Origin: Streptomyces spinosisporus
GTDB taxonomy: Bacteria; Actinomycetota; Actinomycetes; Streptomycetales; Streptomycetaceae
Length of the DNA stretch: 54,890 bases
NCBI RefSeq assembly: GCF_022698145.1
Contig: NZ_JALDAX010000032.1
Location: 1 to 54,890 of the forward strand
Reading direction: 5' to 3'
Of the stretch, positions 1-7,050 are shown piece by piece. Under the pieces are notes generated by a model. That model searched no databases, was not told the origin of the DNA, and was given only the letters and a program-made list of their open reading frames with translations. The first letter of the stretch is position 1. Each line of letters starts with the position of its first letter. Made by a program: the position numbers and the translations under genes.

Positions 1-100
1 CATGCCGTTCGTCTGGTACCGCATCGCGCTCGGCATCGTCATCATCGCCCTGGTCACGGCGGGTTTTGTGAGTCCTCACGCTGCCGAATCTGCGGGGTGA
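1..100 (+). CDS. uppP: Undecaprenyl-diphosphatase UppP, 3' end only
   Basis: Only the last 33 codons are in the window, ending in TGA. The peptide begins MPFVWYRIALGIVIIALVTA, a hydrophobic final membrane segment, and the FVWYRIALG motif is typical of the last transmembrane helix of UppP/BacA. The enzyme recycles undecaprenyl diphosphate to the monophosphate carrier for cell-wall synthesis in the membrane. The gene looks intact at its 3' end and is followed by a strong terminator. It most likely marks host chromosome outside the prophage. The call rests on a short tail, so another polytopic membrane protein is possible. Confidence 0.7.
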   Translation, partial: MPFVWYRIALGIVIIALVTAGFVSPHAAESAG

Positions 101-569
101 CGGGGCTGTTCGGCCGCTGTTTTCCGCTATCGATCTCTTGCGGATACTCGCGGAAACCCGCGAGGGTTCCCGCTCGCTTCCCATGATCGTCTCCCGGTTG
201 TCTCCCACTCTCCCAGCGGGAGACATGAGGAAGGCCCCCGCGGACATCTCCCGCGGGGGCCTTCGCCTTGCCGACCAGAGGCGACAAGGACCAGGACGGC
301 GGCGCCACCTGGGGGGTGGGACCAGCCGCCGCCCTGGCCATCTTCTCTAACGATCCGATCAGGCACATGACACGGTCATCTGCGTCACCCGAATGGGCTA
401 ACCCGATCGGACCCGGTCGGGGACCGCCCGCCCGTCGACAAGGGGGTGCACGGCGGACGGGCGGCCGTCGACGCGGGCGGGGTCTGGGGCCGCGCCGAGC
501 TTGTGAAGATCACAGAAAGCCTGGTCTCACCAGGCTGACTAATGATCATGAGGGTTCGAGCTTTGTCGG
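101..569. other. Intergenic stretch between uppP and the first HTH gene
   Basis: No convincing gene was found in these 469 bases. They hold a small hairpin (GTCTCCC at 200-206 with GGGAGAC at 218-224), the main terminator at 230-264, and a perfect stem GCCTGG/CCAGGC at 519-535. The region lies between host uppP and the first accessory genes, so it is a candidate place for the left attachment site. No direct repeat partner could be identified inside the window. Confidence 0.5.
230..264. terminator. Strong intrinsic terminator downstream of uppP
   Basis: A perfect 14-bp stem (GAAGGCCCCCGCGG paired with CCGCGGGGGCCTTC) closes a 7-base loop. There is no long U-tract, as is usual for actinobacterial terminators. 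It sits 130 bases after the uppP stop codon. Confidence 0.75.
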
Positions 570-809
570 GTGCAAGTTCACCTGTCCGATGACGACGAAT
601 GGCTACAGCGCGAACGCCAGCGCATCGGCAGGCGCATCCGGGTCACCCGGGAAGACCGCGACCTGACGCAAGAGCAGGTCTTCCTCGCGGTCCCGATGAA
701 CCGGTCCCACTACCAGCAGATCGAGTCCGGTGAGGCGAACCCGACGCTCGACATGCTGCTGCGCATAGCACGAGTGATCGGCGTGACCATCTCCGACCTC
801 CTCCGGTAG
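570..809 (+). CDS. Small XRE-family helix-turn-helix regulator
   Basis: A 79-residue protein starting at GTG. Residues 15-75 form a typical Cro/C1-type helix-turn-helix: the recognition-helix part reads NRSHYQQIESGEANPTLDML, followed by a C-terminal helix ending ISDLLR. It should bind an operator as a dimer and act as a transcriptional repressor or activator. No Shine-Dalgarno sequence is obvious, and an AT-rich TAATGAT lies about 25 bases upstream. It is a single-gene unit. It could belong to the host or be the outermost gene of the integrated element. Confidence 0.75.
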   Translation: MQVHLSDDDEWLQRERQRIGRRIRVTREDRDLTQEQVFLAVPMNRSHYQQIESGEANPTLDMLLRIARVIGVTISDLLR

Positions 810-833
810 GCGACTGAACGGAAGTCAAGCCTT

Positions 834-846
834 CTACCGCCGGTAG
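834..846. promoter_or_regulatory. 13-base palindrome CTACCGCCGGTAG
   Basis: A perfect palindrome just after the small HTH gene. GGTAGG is also present at the 3' end of that gene and again directly after the palindrome. It may be an operator or a short terminator stem; nothing else supports a choice. Confidence 0.3.
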
Positions 847-983
847 GTAAAGGTGTAGGCCGCATATATCTGCGTGGATTTTCGACAGAATTTGTGAACG
901 TGTCGCCCCGCGTGACGCTGTGGCCAGCGGCTTCCATCTGTGACCCGCCACCGGTGCGGGGTCCGGGCGCCGGCGGCGGGCAC

Positions 984-1184
984 TCACGGCCGTCCCGCTC
1001 GGGGGGTCGGGGCGGCCTCTCCCCCGCGGACGCGCGACACGCTCACGGGGGAGGTCTGGGTCGGCGGCCGCTTGCACAGCACCGCGTGCACGTGGAGGGT
1101 GACGCCGGCGCCGGACGGCGACAGCTTGTCGACGGGCAGCGCCCTCTCCCCCGGGAGGATCGACTCGTTGCAGCGGGCACACAT
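984..1184 (-). CDS. Small CxxC protein downstream of the DUF6415 gene
   Basis: 66 residues. The start is fixed by a TGATG overlap with the stop codon of the upstream DUF6415-type gene, so the two are translationally coupled. The N-terminus reads MCARCNESILPGE, a CxxC knuckle; a further Cys lies near residue 33 (AVLCKR) and the C-terminus is disordered and basic. Metal binding is possible but the full ligand set is not visible. This kind of small protein commonly accompanies DUF6415 genes in Streptomyces. The function is unknown. Confidence 0.6.
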   Translation of the reverse strand: MCARCNESILPGERALPVDKLSPSGAGVTLHVHAVLCKRPPTQTSPVSVSRVRGGEAAPTPRAGRP

Positions 1185-1540
1185 CACGCGTCGGCTCCGC
1201 CCAGCGCGACGTAGTGGCGGCACAGGGCGTCCACGCTGCGGGCAAGCTTCTGCACCACACTCACGCGCACGGCCTCGATGTCGCCGTTGCCGAGGTTCAG
1301 CTTCCGGCGGGCCTCGTCCACGCACGCGCGGGCGGAGATCCCTGCGGTGTCGTGGCGGCGGACAGCGAGCTGCTCGACCTCCGGGATCAGGACGTGCATG
1401 TGCCCGCGCAGCGTGGACGCAAGGAGGTCCAGGTCGTCGACGGAGGGTGCATCGGCGAGGGCCCGGCGTGCGCTGTCACGCATCACGGGGATGTCCGGTG
1501 GCGCCTCGGTACCTGTGCTGGTTCTGCTGTGCGCGTTCAT
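1184..1540 (-). CDS. DUF6415-type alpha-helical protein
   Basis: 118 residues. The ATG is preceded by GGAAAGG at good spacing, which decides the start against longer upstream frames. After a polar N-terminus it is almost entirely helical, with motifs ALADAPSVDDLDLLASTLRG and, near the end, LARSVDALCRHYVALGG. These match my memory of the Streptomyces family labelled DUF6415. It is divergent from the large helix-turn-helix regulator at 1648 and shares a short promoter region with it, an arrangement repeated in many Streptomyces genomes. Its biochemical role is not known. Confidence 0.65.
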   Translation of the reverse strand: MNAHSRTSTGTEAPPDIPVMRDSARRALADAPSVDDLDLLASTLRGHMHVLIPEVEQLAVRRHDTAGISARACVDEARRKLNLGNGDIEAVRVSVVQKLARSVDALCRHYVALGGADA

Positions 1541-1578
1541 GGCTGTTGCCTTTCCCGACCCGACTCGGTGTGACTGAG

Positions 1579-1607
1579 ACAATATCGTGCGAGGGGGAAA
1601 CCACCAA
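1579..1607 (-). promoter_or_regulatory. Promoter for the DUF6415-type gene
   Basis: Read on the minus strand, TTGGTG (1607-1602) and TATTGT (1584-1579) are separated by exactly 17 bases. This is a good vegetative-type -35/-10 pair about 40 bases upstream of the ATG at 1540. Confidence 0.5.
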
Positions 1608-1634
1608 GCCGATACAGCCTTTGACGCGGCGGCA

Positions 1635-1640
1635 GTATCT
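1635..1640 (+). promoter_or_regulatory. -10 element of a probably leaderless promoter
   Basis: TATCTT fits TANNNT and ends 7 bases before the GTG start codon at 1648. That spacing would put the transcription start at or next to the first codon. Confidence 0.4.
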
Positions 1641-1647
1641 TTTCGCT

Positions 1648-2694
1648 GTGAGTAGTCGGGGACTCTGGGCAGACGTCGCGTTGCGTGCCGCATGGGCTCG
1701 CGCCGACTGGGCTGCCGTTCTCTACGAATACCGGCGCGTAGCCGGGCTGACTCAGCGCCAACTGGAGTCGCTCGTCGGACTGCCGCAGCCCCACATCTCT
1801 GCCATCGAGTCACGCCGCCGCACGGTGAAAACCGAGGAGGTGAAGACTCGCATCACCGAAGGGCTGCACGTGCCACCAGAGTTGAAGGCCGCCGGCCAGT
1901 CCAGCCGCTACGCCGACTGGGACCCGTCCGGCGAGCTGCGTGACCGCATCGCTCACGGCCACGCCAACGGCCGCACCGACCTGCGTACCGCCGACTGGAT
2001 CGGCCGTGTCCTGGCCGAACACCGCAGGGCCGAGGACGAACAGGCCGGCCCCGATCTGTGGCCAGTCGTGCGGGCTCAGCTCGACGCGGTGACCCAGTTG
2101 ATCCCCGGCACCACCGGCGCGGCCGCCGACCGGCTGATGCTGCTCGCTGCGGAGCATGCGCACTGGCTGTCGTGGGTGGCGTGGCAGGAGCAGCGCCGCG
2201 GCGCCGCCCTGGCGTGGATCGACCTCGCGCACGGGTGGGCCGTCGACGGCGGCCACACCGACATGCAGTCGTGGGCGCAGCGCGTACGGGCCTACTACTC
2301 CCTCAACCACGGGGATCCGGTGCGGGCGTTGCGGACCGCCGAGGCCGCCCGCTTCGCCGGGCCGCGCCCGCTGTCCCCGGCGGCGGAGTCGGTGGCGGTG
2401 CATCAGGCGGCGATGGCGGCCGCGGCCTGCGCCGAACGCGACCGTGCGCGGCGGCTGGCCGATGAGGCGCACGAGTTGGCGCTTCGGGCGGGCGACGAGC
2501 GGGACCGGCCGGGCTGGTTGTACTGGCTGGACCAGTCGCGTGCACGCTTGCAGCTGGCGGACGCGGCCTATGCGTGCCGTGCGTGGGCGGATGCGGCGGC
2601 CGGTTTCCGTGAGGCGCTGCCTGCGCTGGCTGGGTTCCCTCGGGATCAGGCGTACTACCGGGCCCGGCTGGAAGATGCTGAGCGGCGGGCCTAG
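1648..2694 (+). CDS. XRE-family regulator with TPR-like C-terminal domain
   Basis: 348 residues from the GTG at 1648; an in-frame TTG at 1621 is an alternative. Residues 28-75 carry a helix-turn-helix of the Cro/C1 type (RVAGLTQRQLESLVGLPQPH followed by ISAIESRRR). The remaining 250 residues are Ala/Arg-rich paired helices that resemble tetratricopeptide repeats. Such proteins are common Streptomyces regulators that sense a peptide or small ligand through the TPR half. It is divergent from the DUF6415-type gene. A -10-like TATCTT directly upstream suggests a leaderless transcript. It is more probably a host gene than a phage gene. Confidence 0.7.
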   Translation: MSSRGLWADVALRAAWARADWAAVLYEYRRVAGLTQRQLESLVGLPQPHISAIESRRRTVKTEEVKTRITEGLHVPPELKAAGQSSRYADWDPSGELRDRIAHGHANGRTDLRTADWIGRVLAEHRRAEDEQAGPDLWPVVRAQLDAVTQLIPGTTGAAADRLMLLAAEHAHWLSWVAWQEQRRGAALAWIDLAHGWAVDGGHTDMQSWAQRVRAYYSLNHGDPVRALRTAEAARFAGPRPLSPAAESVAVHQAAMAAAACAERDRARRLADEAHELALRAGDERDRPGWLYWLDQSRARLQLADAAYACRAWADAAAGFREALPALAGFPRDQAYYRARLEDAERRA

Positions 2695-2933
2695 GGCAGG
2701 CGAACGCTGAGGATGATGGGCTCCTCGCCCTCGGCGAGCCGCTTACGGACAGCGGCCTGGACCTCACCTCGGTGAGGCCCGTACCGCAGGTTCTGCCCTG
2801 CCACCTCCCCGGCCTGCTCGGGGTCGGACAGTTCGAACGTCTCCTCGCGGTGGACGAGGTCTGCGCTCTCGTAGTCGTCCGGGCCCGTGCCGGGCGGCAG
2901 GATGGCGTAGCGAACCAAGTACTGGGTGGGCAT
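2691..2933 (-). CDS. Hypothetical acidic protein, 80 residues
   Basis: Starts MPTQYLVRYAILPPG and ends with EPIILSVRLP. It is mostly charged and soluble, with a central acidic segment around HREETFELSD. A GAGG lies upstream of the ATG. Its stop codon overlaps that of the convergent regulator through a shared CTAG, so transcription collides here. No family was recognised. Confidence 0.6.
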   Translation of the reverse strand: MPTQYLVRYAILPPGTGPDDYESADLVHREETFELSDPEQAGEVAGQNLRYGPHRGEVQAAVRKRLAEGEEPIILSVRLP

Positions 2934-2963
2934 GGGGTGTTCCTCTACTCCCGACAGCAGGCG

Positions 2964-2989
2964 CGCCCCGGGGGTCGGGCCCCGGGGCG
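2964..2989. terminator. GC-rich hairpin upstream of the 80-residue gene
   Basis: A perfect 10-bp stem, CGCCCCGGGG with CCCCGGGGCG, around a 6-base loop. It lies between the minus-strand gene ending at 2691 and the plus-strand gene at 3043, and could terminate or insulate in either direction. Confidence 0.5.
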
Positions 2990-3042
2990 GTGCAGTCAGC
3001 ATAGCCGCGCGGTCCGACGGTGGGGAGCCGTAAAATTCAGGC

Positions 3043-3225
3043 ATGCCCCCAACTCCCCTGGCCTGTGGCCGCGTGCGGCCTGCTGCCGTCGTGAACGAGG
3101 AGATCCGCGCCCTGTGGACCGATCCGCGAGTGAAGCTCACCGATGAGGAACGGGCCGCGCTGGAAGACCTGTACGAGGAGTGGGCGGCCGCGACAAGGCA
3201 GGCCGAGGTCGTGAAGGCGGCGTGA
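3043..3225 (+). CDS. Small hypothetical protein
   Basis: 60 residues. The C-terminal 44 residues, from VNEEIRALWTDPRV, form a well-behaved charged helical segment ending EEWAAATRQAEVVKAA. The N-terminal 16 residues are low quality. The ATG at 3043 is preceded by TAAAAT ending 6 bases upstream, which fits a leaderless promoter. A GTG at 3091 is an alternative start. The gene is followed by a hairpin terminator. The function is unknown. Confidence 0.5.
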   Translation: MPPTPLACGRVRPAAVVNEEIRALWTDPRVKLTDEERAALEDLYEEWAAATRQAEVVKAA

Positions 3226-3306
3226 CTCCCCAGTGGCAGGGAGTTCACCGCCGCCAAGGCAGTTACCGTGGATACGACGTTGAGGCCTGGCCGGCCGTCC
3301 AGCGAA

Positions 3307-3330
3307 GCCCCCGGGGTGGTGCCCGGGGGC
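3307..3330. terminator. Terminator hairpin between the small gene and the HNH gene
   Basis: A perfect 9-bp stem, GCCCCCGGG with CCCGGGGGC, and a 6-base loop, 80 bases after the stop at 3225. Confidence 0.6.
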
Positions 3331-3482
3331 ACTCTCATGCGTACTGGCGGCGCGTCAGCGCCCACGCCAAGGCCCGGGGAAATAGTTGCACGTACCCCGT
3401 GTTACGCATCCCACAGATCATCCGCCGACTTATCCAACCGGGCGGGCCGTCAACGCCCTGCGGAATTAATAGAATTGCCCAC

Positions 3483-3935
3483 ATGGGAAACCTGACCGAA
3501 TCTGAAAAGGCGCGATTCGAAACACGCATCCGCAAGGAGAGCAGCGACTGCCACGTATGGACAGGCCCTCTCGACAAAGACGGATACGGCTCCTTCTTCT
3601 TGCGTCGCAGGAACCGCCGCGCCCACCGCGTCGCCTGGTACGACATGCACGGGCCAGTCCCAGACGGGCTGGTCATCAACCATGTCTGCCGCAACCGGGC
3701 ATGCGTCAACCCGCAGCGCCTCCAGGCAGTCACGGTCAGGGAGAACACCCTCAAGGACTCGTCCACCGTATCTGCGATAAACGCGCGGAAGACGCACTGC
3801 AAGAACGGCCACCCTTTCGACCGCGTTTACAGGAAGTCGAACGGCGGCCAGCAGCGGTACTGCAGCATCTGCGAGGCGGCGAAGAAGAGGCGGCTTCAGG
3901 CGAAGTGGCGTGCCGAGGACACCCTGAACGTCTGA
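3483..3935 (+). CDS. HNH endonuclease with C-terminal Cys cluster
   Basis: 150 residues. The core is a phage-type HNH: CHVWTG near residue 23, AHRVAWYDMHGP, then INHVCRNRACVNPQRLQAVT and the downstream Asn in RENTLKDSS. The C-terminus adds CKNGHPF and RYCSICEAAKKRR, a probable zinc knuckle of the kind that stabilises these enzymes. Such nucleases nick or cut DNA; in phages they help genome packaging or act as homing endonucleases. Here it is a lone plus-strand gene at the far end of the late region, about 32 kb from the large terminase. TAGAAT ending 7 bases before the ATG suggests a leaderless transcript. Confidence 0.85.
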   Translation: MGNLTESEKARFETRIRKESSDCHVWTGPLDKDGYGSFFLRRRNRRAHRVAWYDMHGPVPDGLVINHVCRNRACVNPQRLQAVTVRENTLKDSSTVSAINARKTHCKNGHPFDRVYRKSNGGQQRYCSICEAAKKRRLQAKWRAEDTLNV

Positions 3936-3936
3936 C

Positions 3937-4611
3937 TCACCATTCGCGCCTACTCGGGTCTAGAGCCATCGCCAAAGGGTTCTGGCCCGAGTTTTTCTGT
4001 CCCGGGCTGGACTCGGACGCATCGCACGTGTACCGCGGATTGTCGGCATTGAAGTCGTCCACGGGACGGCATGTGTACGTCACGCCACCGTATTCAAATG
4101 TCCAGCCCGCGGGAGGCCTGCCGTCAGCTCCGTCGCGCCCATCGGTGCCGTCCTTGCCTGGCACTCCAGTCGCGTCTTGACCTGCAGGTCCCGGTGGTCC
4201 CGCAGGGCCGGGCACGGTGGAGTCCGCCCCATTGCTTCCGTTGTTGCCATCCTTGCCTGGCGCTCCCGTCGCCCCAGGCGAACCCTGTACGCCCGCCGCC
4301 CCCCGCGGGCCCGGTATCGGCACCGGAACCGTCGTCCGCGACGGGAGATCCGCCACCGCCTTCGACGGGTCCGGCGCCACCGGGGTCTTGCCCGCTGCCT
4401 TCACCTGCGCCCGCAGCGCCCGCACATCGCTGGCCAGCGTGGTGACCGCGTCGCCGCGCCGGTCCGCTTCCTTCACGGCCGCCGCATAGTTACGGTCGGA
4501 GGAGTCGATGCGATGCCACAGCACCCACGAGATCCCAGCCAGAGCGACGATCGCGCACAGGGTGGCGATGCCCCTCCAGTGCATGACGATCGTTCGCTCT
4601 GTCCGGGTCAC
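3937..4611 (-). CDS. Membrane-anchored collagen-like protein
   Basis: 224 residues. A GTG start overlaps the stop of the upstream gene (GTGA). Residues 11-30 form one membrane helix (GIATLCAIVALAGISWVLW), followed by a short coiled coil (about 40-75). A Gly-X-Y tract of roughly 75 residues comes next (GPRGAAGVQGSPGATGAPGK and onward), and the protein ends in a compact tail with two Cys residues (YTCRP and YTCDAS). Collagen-like phage proteins usually trimerise in fibres. A membrane helix and the position next to the lysis genes point instead to a spanin-like or envelope-anchored role. It is the last gene of the late transcript. Confidence 0.75.
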   Translation of the reverse strand: MTRTERTIVMHWRGIATLCAIVALAGISWVLWHRIDSSDRNYAAAVKEADRRGDAVTTLASDVRALRAQVKAAGKTPVAPDPSKAVADLPSRTTVPVPIPGPRGAAGVQGSPGATGAPGKDGNNGSNGADSTVPGPAGPPGPAGQDATGVPGKDGTDGRDGADGRPPAGWTFEYGGVTYTCRPVDDFNADNPRYTCDASESSPGQKNSGQNPLAMALDPSRREW

Positions 4612-4880
4612 TGGTCTGGGTCTCCTCCGAGTTGAATAACCTTGATGCGTAGTTTCGTGATCGTCTCGATGTCCGTCGACCGTCGGTCCTGCAAGACTCC
4701 GATCAGCTCGTCACGCTTGGAGAGCTGCTCTCTCAAGGTGGCGTTGTCCTCCTGGATCTGGTCTGTCACCGAGTTGAATCGGGACACGCCGTTCTCGCCG
4801 CGCTTCCCGATCCACACCACCCCCGACCCGACGAGGCCGGCGACAGCCGCCAGGACGGTGCCGAGGGTGGTGCCGTCCAC
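4608..4880 (-). CDS. Small membrane/coiled-coil protein of the lysis block
   Basis: 90 residues from a GTG preceded by GGGAGG at short spacing. The N-terminus has one membrane helix (TVLAAVAGLVGSGVVWIG) and the rest is a heptad-like coiled coil (VTDQIQEDNATLREQLSKRD). It lies between the holin and the collagen-like gene and overlaps the latter by 4 bases. This architecture is common for a second holin or a spanin-like component in actinophage lysis cassettes. No family name can be given with confidence. Confidence 0.65.
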   Translation of the reverse strand: MDGTTLGTVLAAVAGLVGSGVVWIGKRGENGVSRFNSVTDQIQEDNATLREQLSKRDELIGVLQDRRSTDIETITKLRIKVIQLGGDPDQ

Positions 4881-4888
4881 GGGCCTCC

Positions 4889-5197
4889 CTACGCGGCCTT
4901 GACGAAGGAGTCCTGCGCCTTGCCGCTGACACCGGTCGGCTTCCACAGGCCGAAGTGCGCGAGCACTCCGGTGCCGAAGGAGACCAGGGCGAGGACGGCT
5001 GCCGTGCCCACGCTGTACCCAGCGTCGTGCGGTCCCGCGTACTCGACGATGAACCCGTTCACGGTGGACAGGGCGAGGAGGAGAACGGCCTTCCAGCCCG
5101 CGTGCGTGACCTTCGTGGTCACCAGGCCGACGAGGACGGGCAGGACGACGGACGCGACGAGCCCGAGCCAGTAGGCCGAGTCGAGGTTGACGGTCAT
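4889..5197 (-). CDS. Phage holin-like membrane protein
   Basis: 102 residues starting MTVNLDSAYWLGLVASVVLP. It has three hydrophobic segments, at about residues 8-27, 35-52 and 63-85, a short acidic N-terminus and a basic C-terminal tail. Directly downstream of the endolysin gene, this fits a holin that makes holes in the cytoplasmic membrane and times lysis. The ATG is chosen because upstream codons run into the endolysin gene. Confidence 0.75.
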   Translation of the reverse strand: MTVNLDSAYWLGLVASVVLPVLVGLVTTKVTHAGWKAVLLLALSTVNGFIVEYAGPHDAGYSVGTAAVLALVSFGTGVLAHFGLWKPTGVSGKAQDSFVKAA

Positions 5198-5217
5198 GAC
5201 GGGGTCCTTCCAGAAGG

Positions 5218-6141
5218 TCAGGCGACGACGGTGAACAGCCCGGACGATTTGCCGAGCTGCGTGAGGGAGGCCTTGCCGGGGATGCCGTCGGCGTCCTTGC
5301 CGGAGTAGCCGAGGTGACGCTGCCACTTGCTGTACGCGGTGACCGTGGTCGAGCCGAACGATCCGTCGCCCGCGTAGGTCTTGCCGAGGTAGCCGAGCTT
5401 CACCAGCGCTGCTTCGACAAGGTTGGTGCCGGCCATATAGGTGACGTGTCCCTGCCTCGCGGCAGGGTCGGTCTTCGCCGCGGTGATGAGCCGGGACAGG
5501 TCCACGCGCGGTGTCGACGGGGTCGGCTTCGGCGTGACCGTTCCGCCTGGCTTCTTCGCCAGTTCGGCCTTCACGTCAGCACGGAAGTCGTCCATGTCGA
5601 ACGATGGGTCGATCTTCCCGGGCTGGACTTCCCTGTGCCCGGCCACGGACCGCTCCGACCAGCCGTGTTTGCGGCAGATCGCGGCCGCCCACAGCACGGC
5701 CTGGTGGTATTGGCTTGCCGGGTAGGGGTCGTGGCCGTCGCCGAGGTTCTCGATCTCCAAGCCGTACAGGCTGTCGTTGCCGTCGGCGTTGGCCTGGTCG
5801 TCGTGCGGGAGCGGTGACTTCTCGGCGATGAGCGCGTTCAGCACGTCGAGGTCGACGAGGCCGGCGTGGTTGGCGCGGCCGTGGCCGATCATCCACAGGC
5901 CTGCGGTCTTGCCGAGCCAGGAGTGGCAGAGCGGGCCGGGCAGGTCGGGTCGGCCGTTGTAGCAGAGCTCCTTGTCGCCGTGTCCGGCCGTGTGGTGGAT
6001 GAGTACGCCGTGTACGGGGCCGAAGGTTTTGCCGGTCGCGGTGTCGCGGTTGTGGGTGCGCCAGCCGGTGTGCTCGTGGACGGTCAGTCCCTCGGCCTTC
6101 AGTGCGGCTAGGAGTTGGTCGGCGGTGAGCGGTGTGGCCAT
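5218..6141 (-). CDS. Endolysin: N-acetylmuramoyl-L-alanine amidase with cell-wall-binding domain
   Basis: 307 residues. Residues 15-190 are an Amidase_2/PGRP-type catalytic domain with zinc ligands expected in VLIHHTAGH and VAGHREVQPGKIDPS, and the LEIENLGDG strand between. A Pro/Thr linker (TPKPTPSTPR) leads to a C-terminal domain of about 95 residues containing LVKLGYLGKTY and WQRHLGYSG, a peptidoglycan-binding fold. It cleaves the amide bond between muramic acid and the stem peptide. It sits between the C1 peptidase gene and the holin, so lysis genes are contiguous. No signal peptide is present, so export depends on the holin. Confidence 0.9.
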   Translation of the reverse strand: MATPLTADQLLAALKAEGLTVHEHTGWRTHNRDTATGKTFGPVHGVLIHHTAGHGDKELCYNGRPDLPGPLCHSWLGKTAGLWMIGHGRANHAGLVDLDVLNALIAEKSPLPHDDQANADGNDSLYGLEIENLGDGHDPYPASQYHQAVLWAAAICRKHGWSERSVAGHREVQPGKIDPSFDMDDFRADVKAELAKKPGGTVTPKPTPSTPRVDLSRLITAAKTDPAARQGHVTYMAGTNLVEAALVKLGYLGKTYAGDGSFGSTTVTAYSKWQRHLGYSGKDADGIPGKASLTQLGKSSGLFTVVA

Positions 6142-6143
6142 GC

Positions 6144-6950
6144 TCAGGCTCCGTTCGTGGCGACGTTGTTGTCCTTGGCCCACTCGTTCATCAGCGTCGC
6201 CACCTGAACCAGTCGAGGATCGACTGCAGGAGCCGGAGAAGGAGTGGGCGCCGGAGGAGGGGAGGGCACCGTCGCCCAGACCGGGACAGTGACGTCGCCC
6301 TGCTGAGACAGCAGCCACTGCAGATCCGACGCTGTGATCCACGCCGAGCCGCGCACGCCCCACGAGTTGTCGATGCGGAACTGGCCCGCGCCCGCGTCGT
6401 AGGCCGAGATCACGTACTCGTGGCCGCCGGCCACGTCGGAGTGCCGGTCGACGGTGACGTTGCCCGCGGAGGTGGGGTCGAACATCGAGTTGAGCCAGAC
6501 GGTGCCGACCATGACCGGCCCGTTCTGGAGTGCGCTCTTCAGCGCGTCGAGGGAGAACGCGTGGGTGTAACCGCTGGCCAGGCCCAACTTTTTGAGGGCT
6601 TTGGCGGCGCCGAGCCCGGAGGAGCCGGTGTCGTCGGGCGGGTAGGTGCCGCGGATGTCGTCGAGCTGAGTGGCCAGCTTGTACACGTCGACGGCGAGGT
6701 CTTCATCGACCGGCAGGACATCGCCGTTGACGGTGACCGAGGTGAGGCCGGTGCGTGCTGCGCTGTCGGTGCCGATGAGTCCGGCGGCGGCGTTGCCGGT
6801 GCAGGAGCCCAGCTGGCCTTGGTCGAAGATCGGGGCGCGGCGGGTCCAGTCGACGGACTTGATCGCGGTCTTCGGTAGGACGCCGTGGGCGAAGTGGAGG
6901 CTGCGGGGGTCGTGTTCGACCAGGCGGCCGAGCGGATGGGGCGTGGTCAT
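6144..6950 (-). CDS. Papain-like C1 cysteine peptidase
   Basis: 268 residues; GGAGGA precedes the ATG. The catalytic motifs are complete: Gln44 and Cys50 in DQGQLGSCTGNAAAG, the His in GGHEYVISAYDAG and the Asn in RIDNSWG. The C-terminal 45 residues are a Pro-rich linker and a helix. It stands first in the lysis block, two bases from the endolysin. Likely roles are peptidoglycan cross-bridge cleavage, virion protein processing or degradation of host wall proteins. It lacks a signal peptide and a recognisable pro-domain, so zymogen control is not evident. Confidence 0.85.
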   Translation of the reverse strand: MTTPHPLGRLVEHDPRSLHFAHGVLPKTAIKSVDWTRRAPIFDQGQLGSCTGNAAAGLIGTDSAARTGLTSVTVNGDVLPVDEDLAVDVYKLATQLDDIRGTYPPDDTGSSGLGAAKALKKLGLASGYTHAFSLDALKSALQNGPVMVGTVWLNSMFDPTSAGNVTVDRHSDVAGGHEYVISAYDAGAGQFRIDNSWGVRGSAWITASDLQWLLSQQGDVTVPVWATVPSPPPAPTPSPAPAVDPRLVQVATLMNEWAKDNNVATNGA

Positions 6951-6973
6951 GCGGGTCCTCCCACAGCTAGGTT

Positions 6974-7020
6974 CCTTCGAATCGTAGCTGTAGATACCAC
7001 TGTCACCTGTGATTCGTAGG
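6974..7020 (-). promoter_or_regulatory. Phage promoter element, copy upstream of the C1 peptidase gene
   Basis: Read on the minus strand, CTACGATTCGAAGG (6987-6974) lies 23 bases before the ATG. A second related copy, CCTACGAATCACAGG (7020-7006), lies about three helical turns further upstream. The same pair occurs upstream of the small terminase and portal genes. TACGAT inside it fits a -10 hexamer. Confidence 0.5.
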
Positions 7021-7050
7021 CTACAGTTCTGGCAACCCTGGCTCGGGGCC

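Noticed and set aside
551..575. A GGTTCGAG sequence resembling a tRNA T-loop near the left border
   Set aside because: The flanking bases cannot pair into a T-stem and no acceptor or anticodon arms are present.
3505..3520. GATTCGAA inside the HNH gene as another copy of the late promoter element
   Set aside because: It lies within coding sequence, lacks the AAGG end and has no downstream start codon on that strand at the usual distance.
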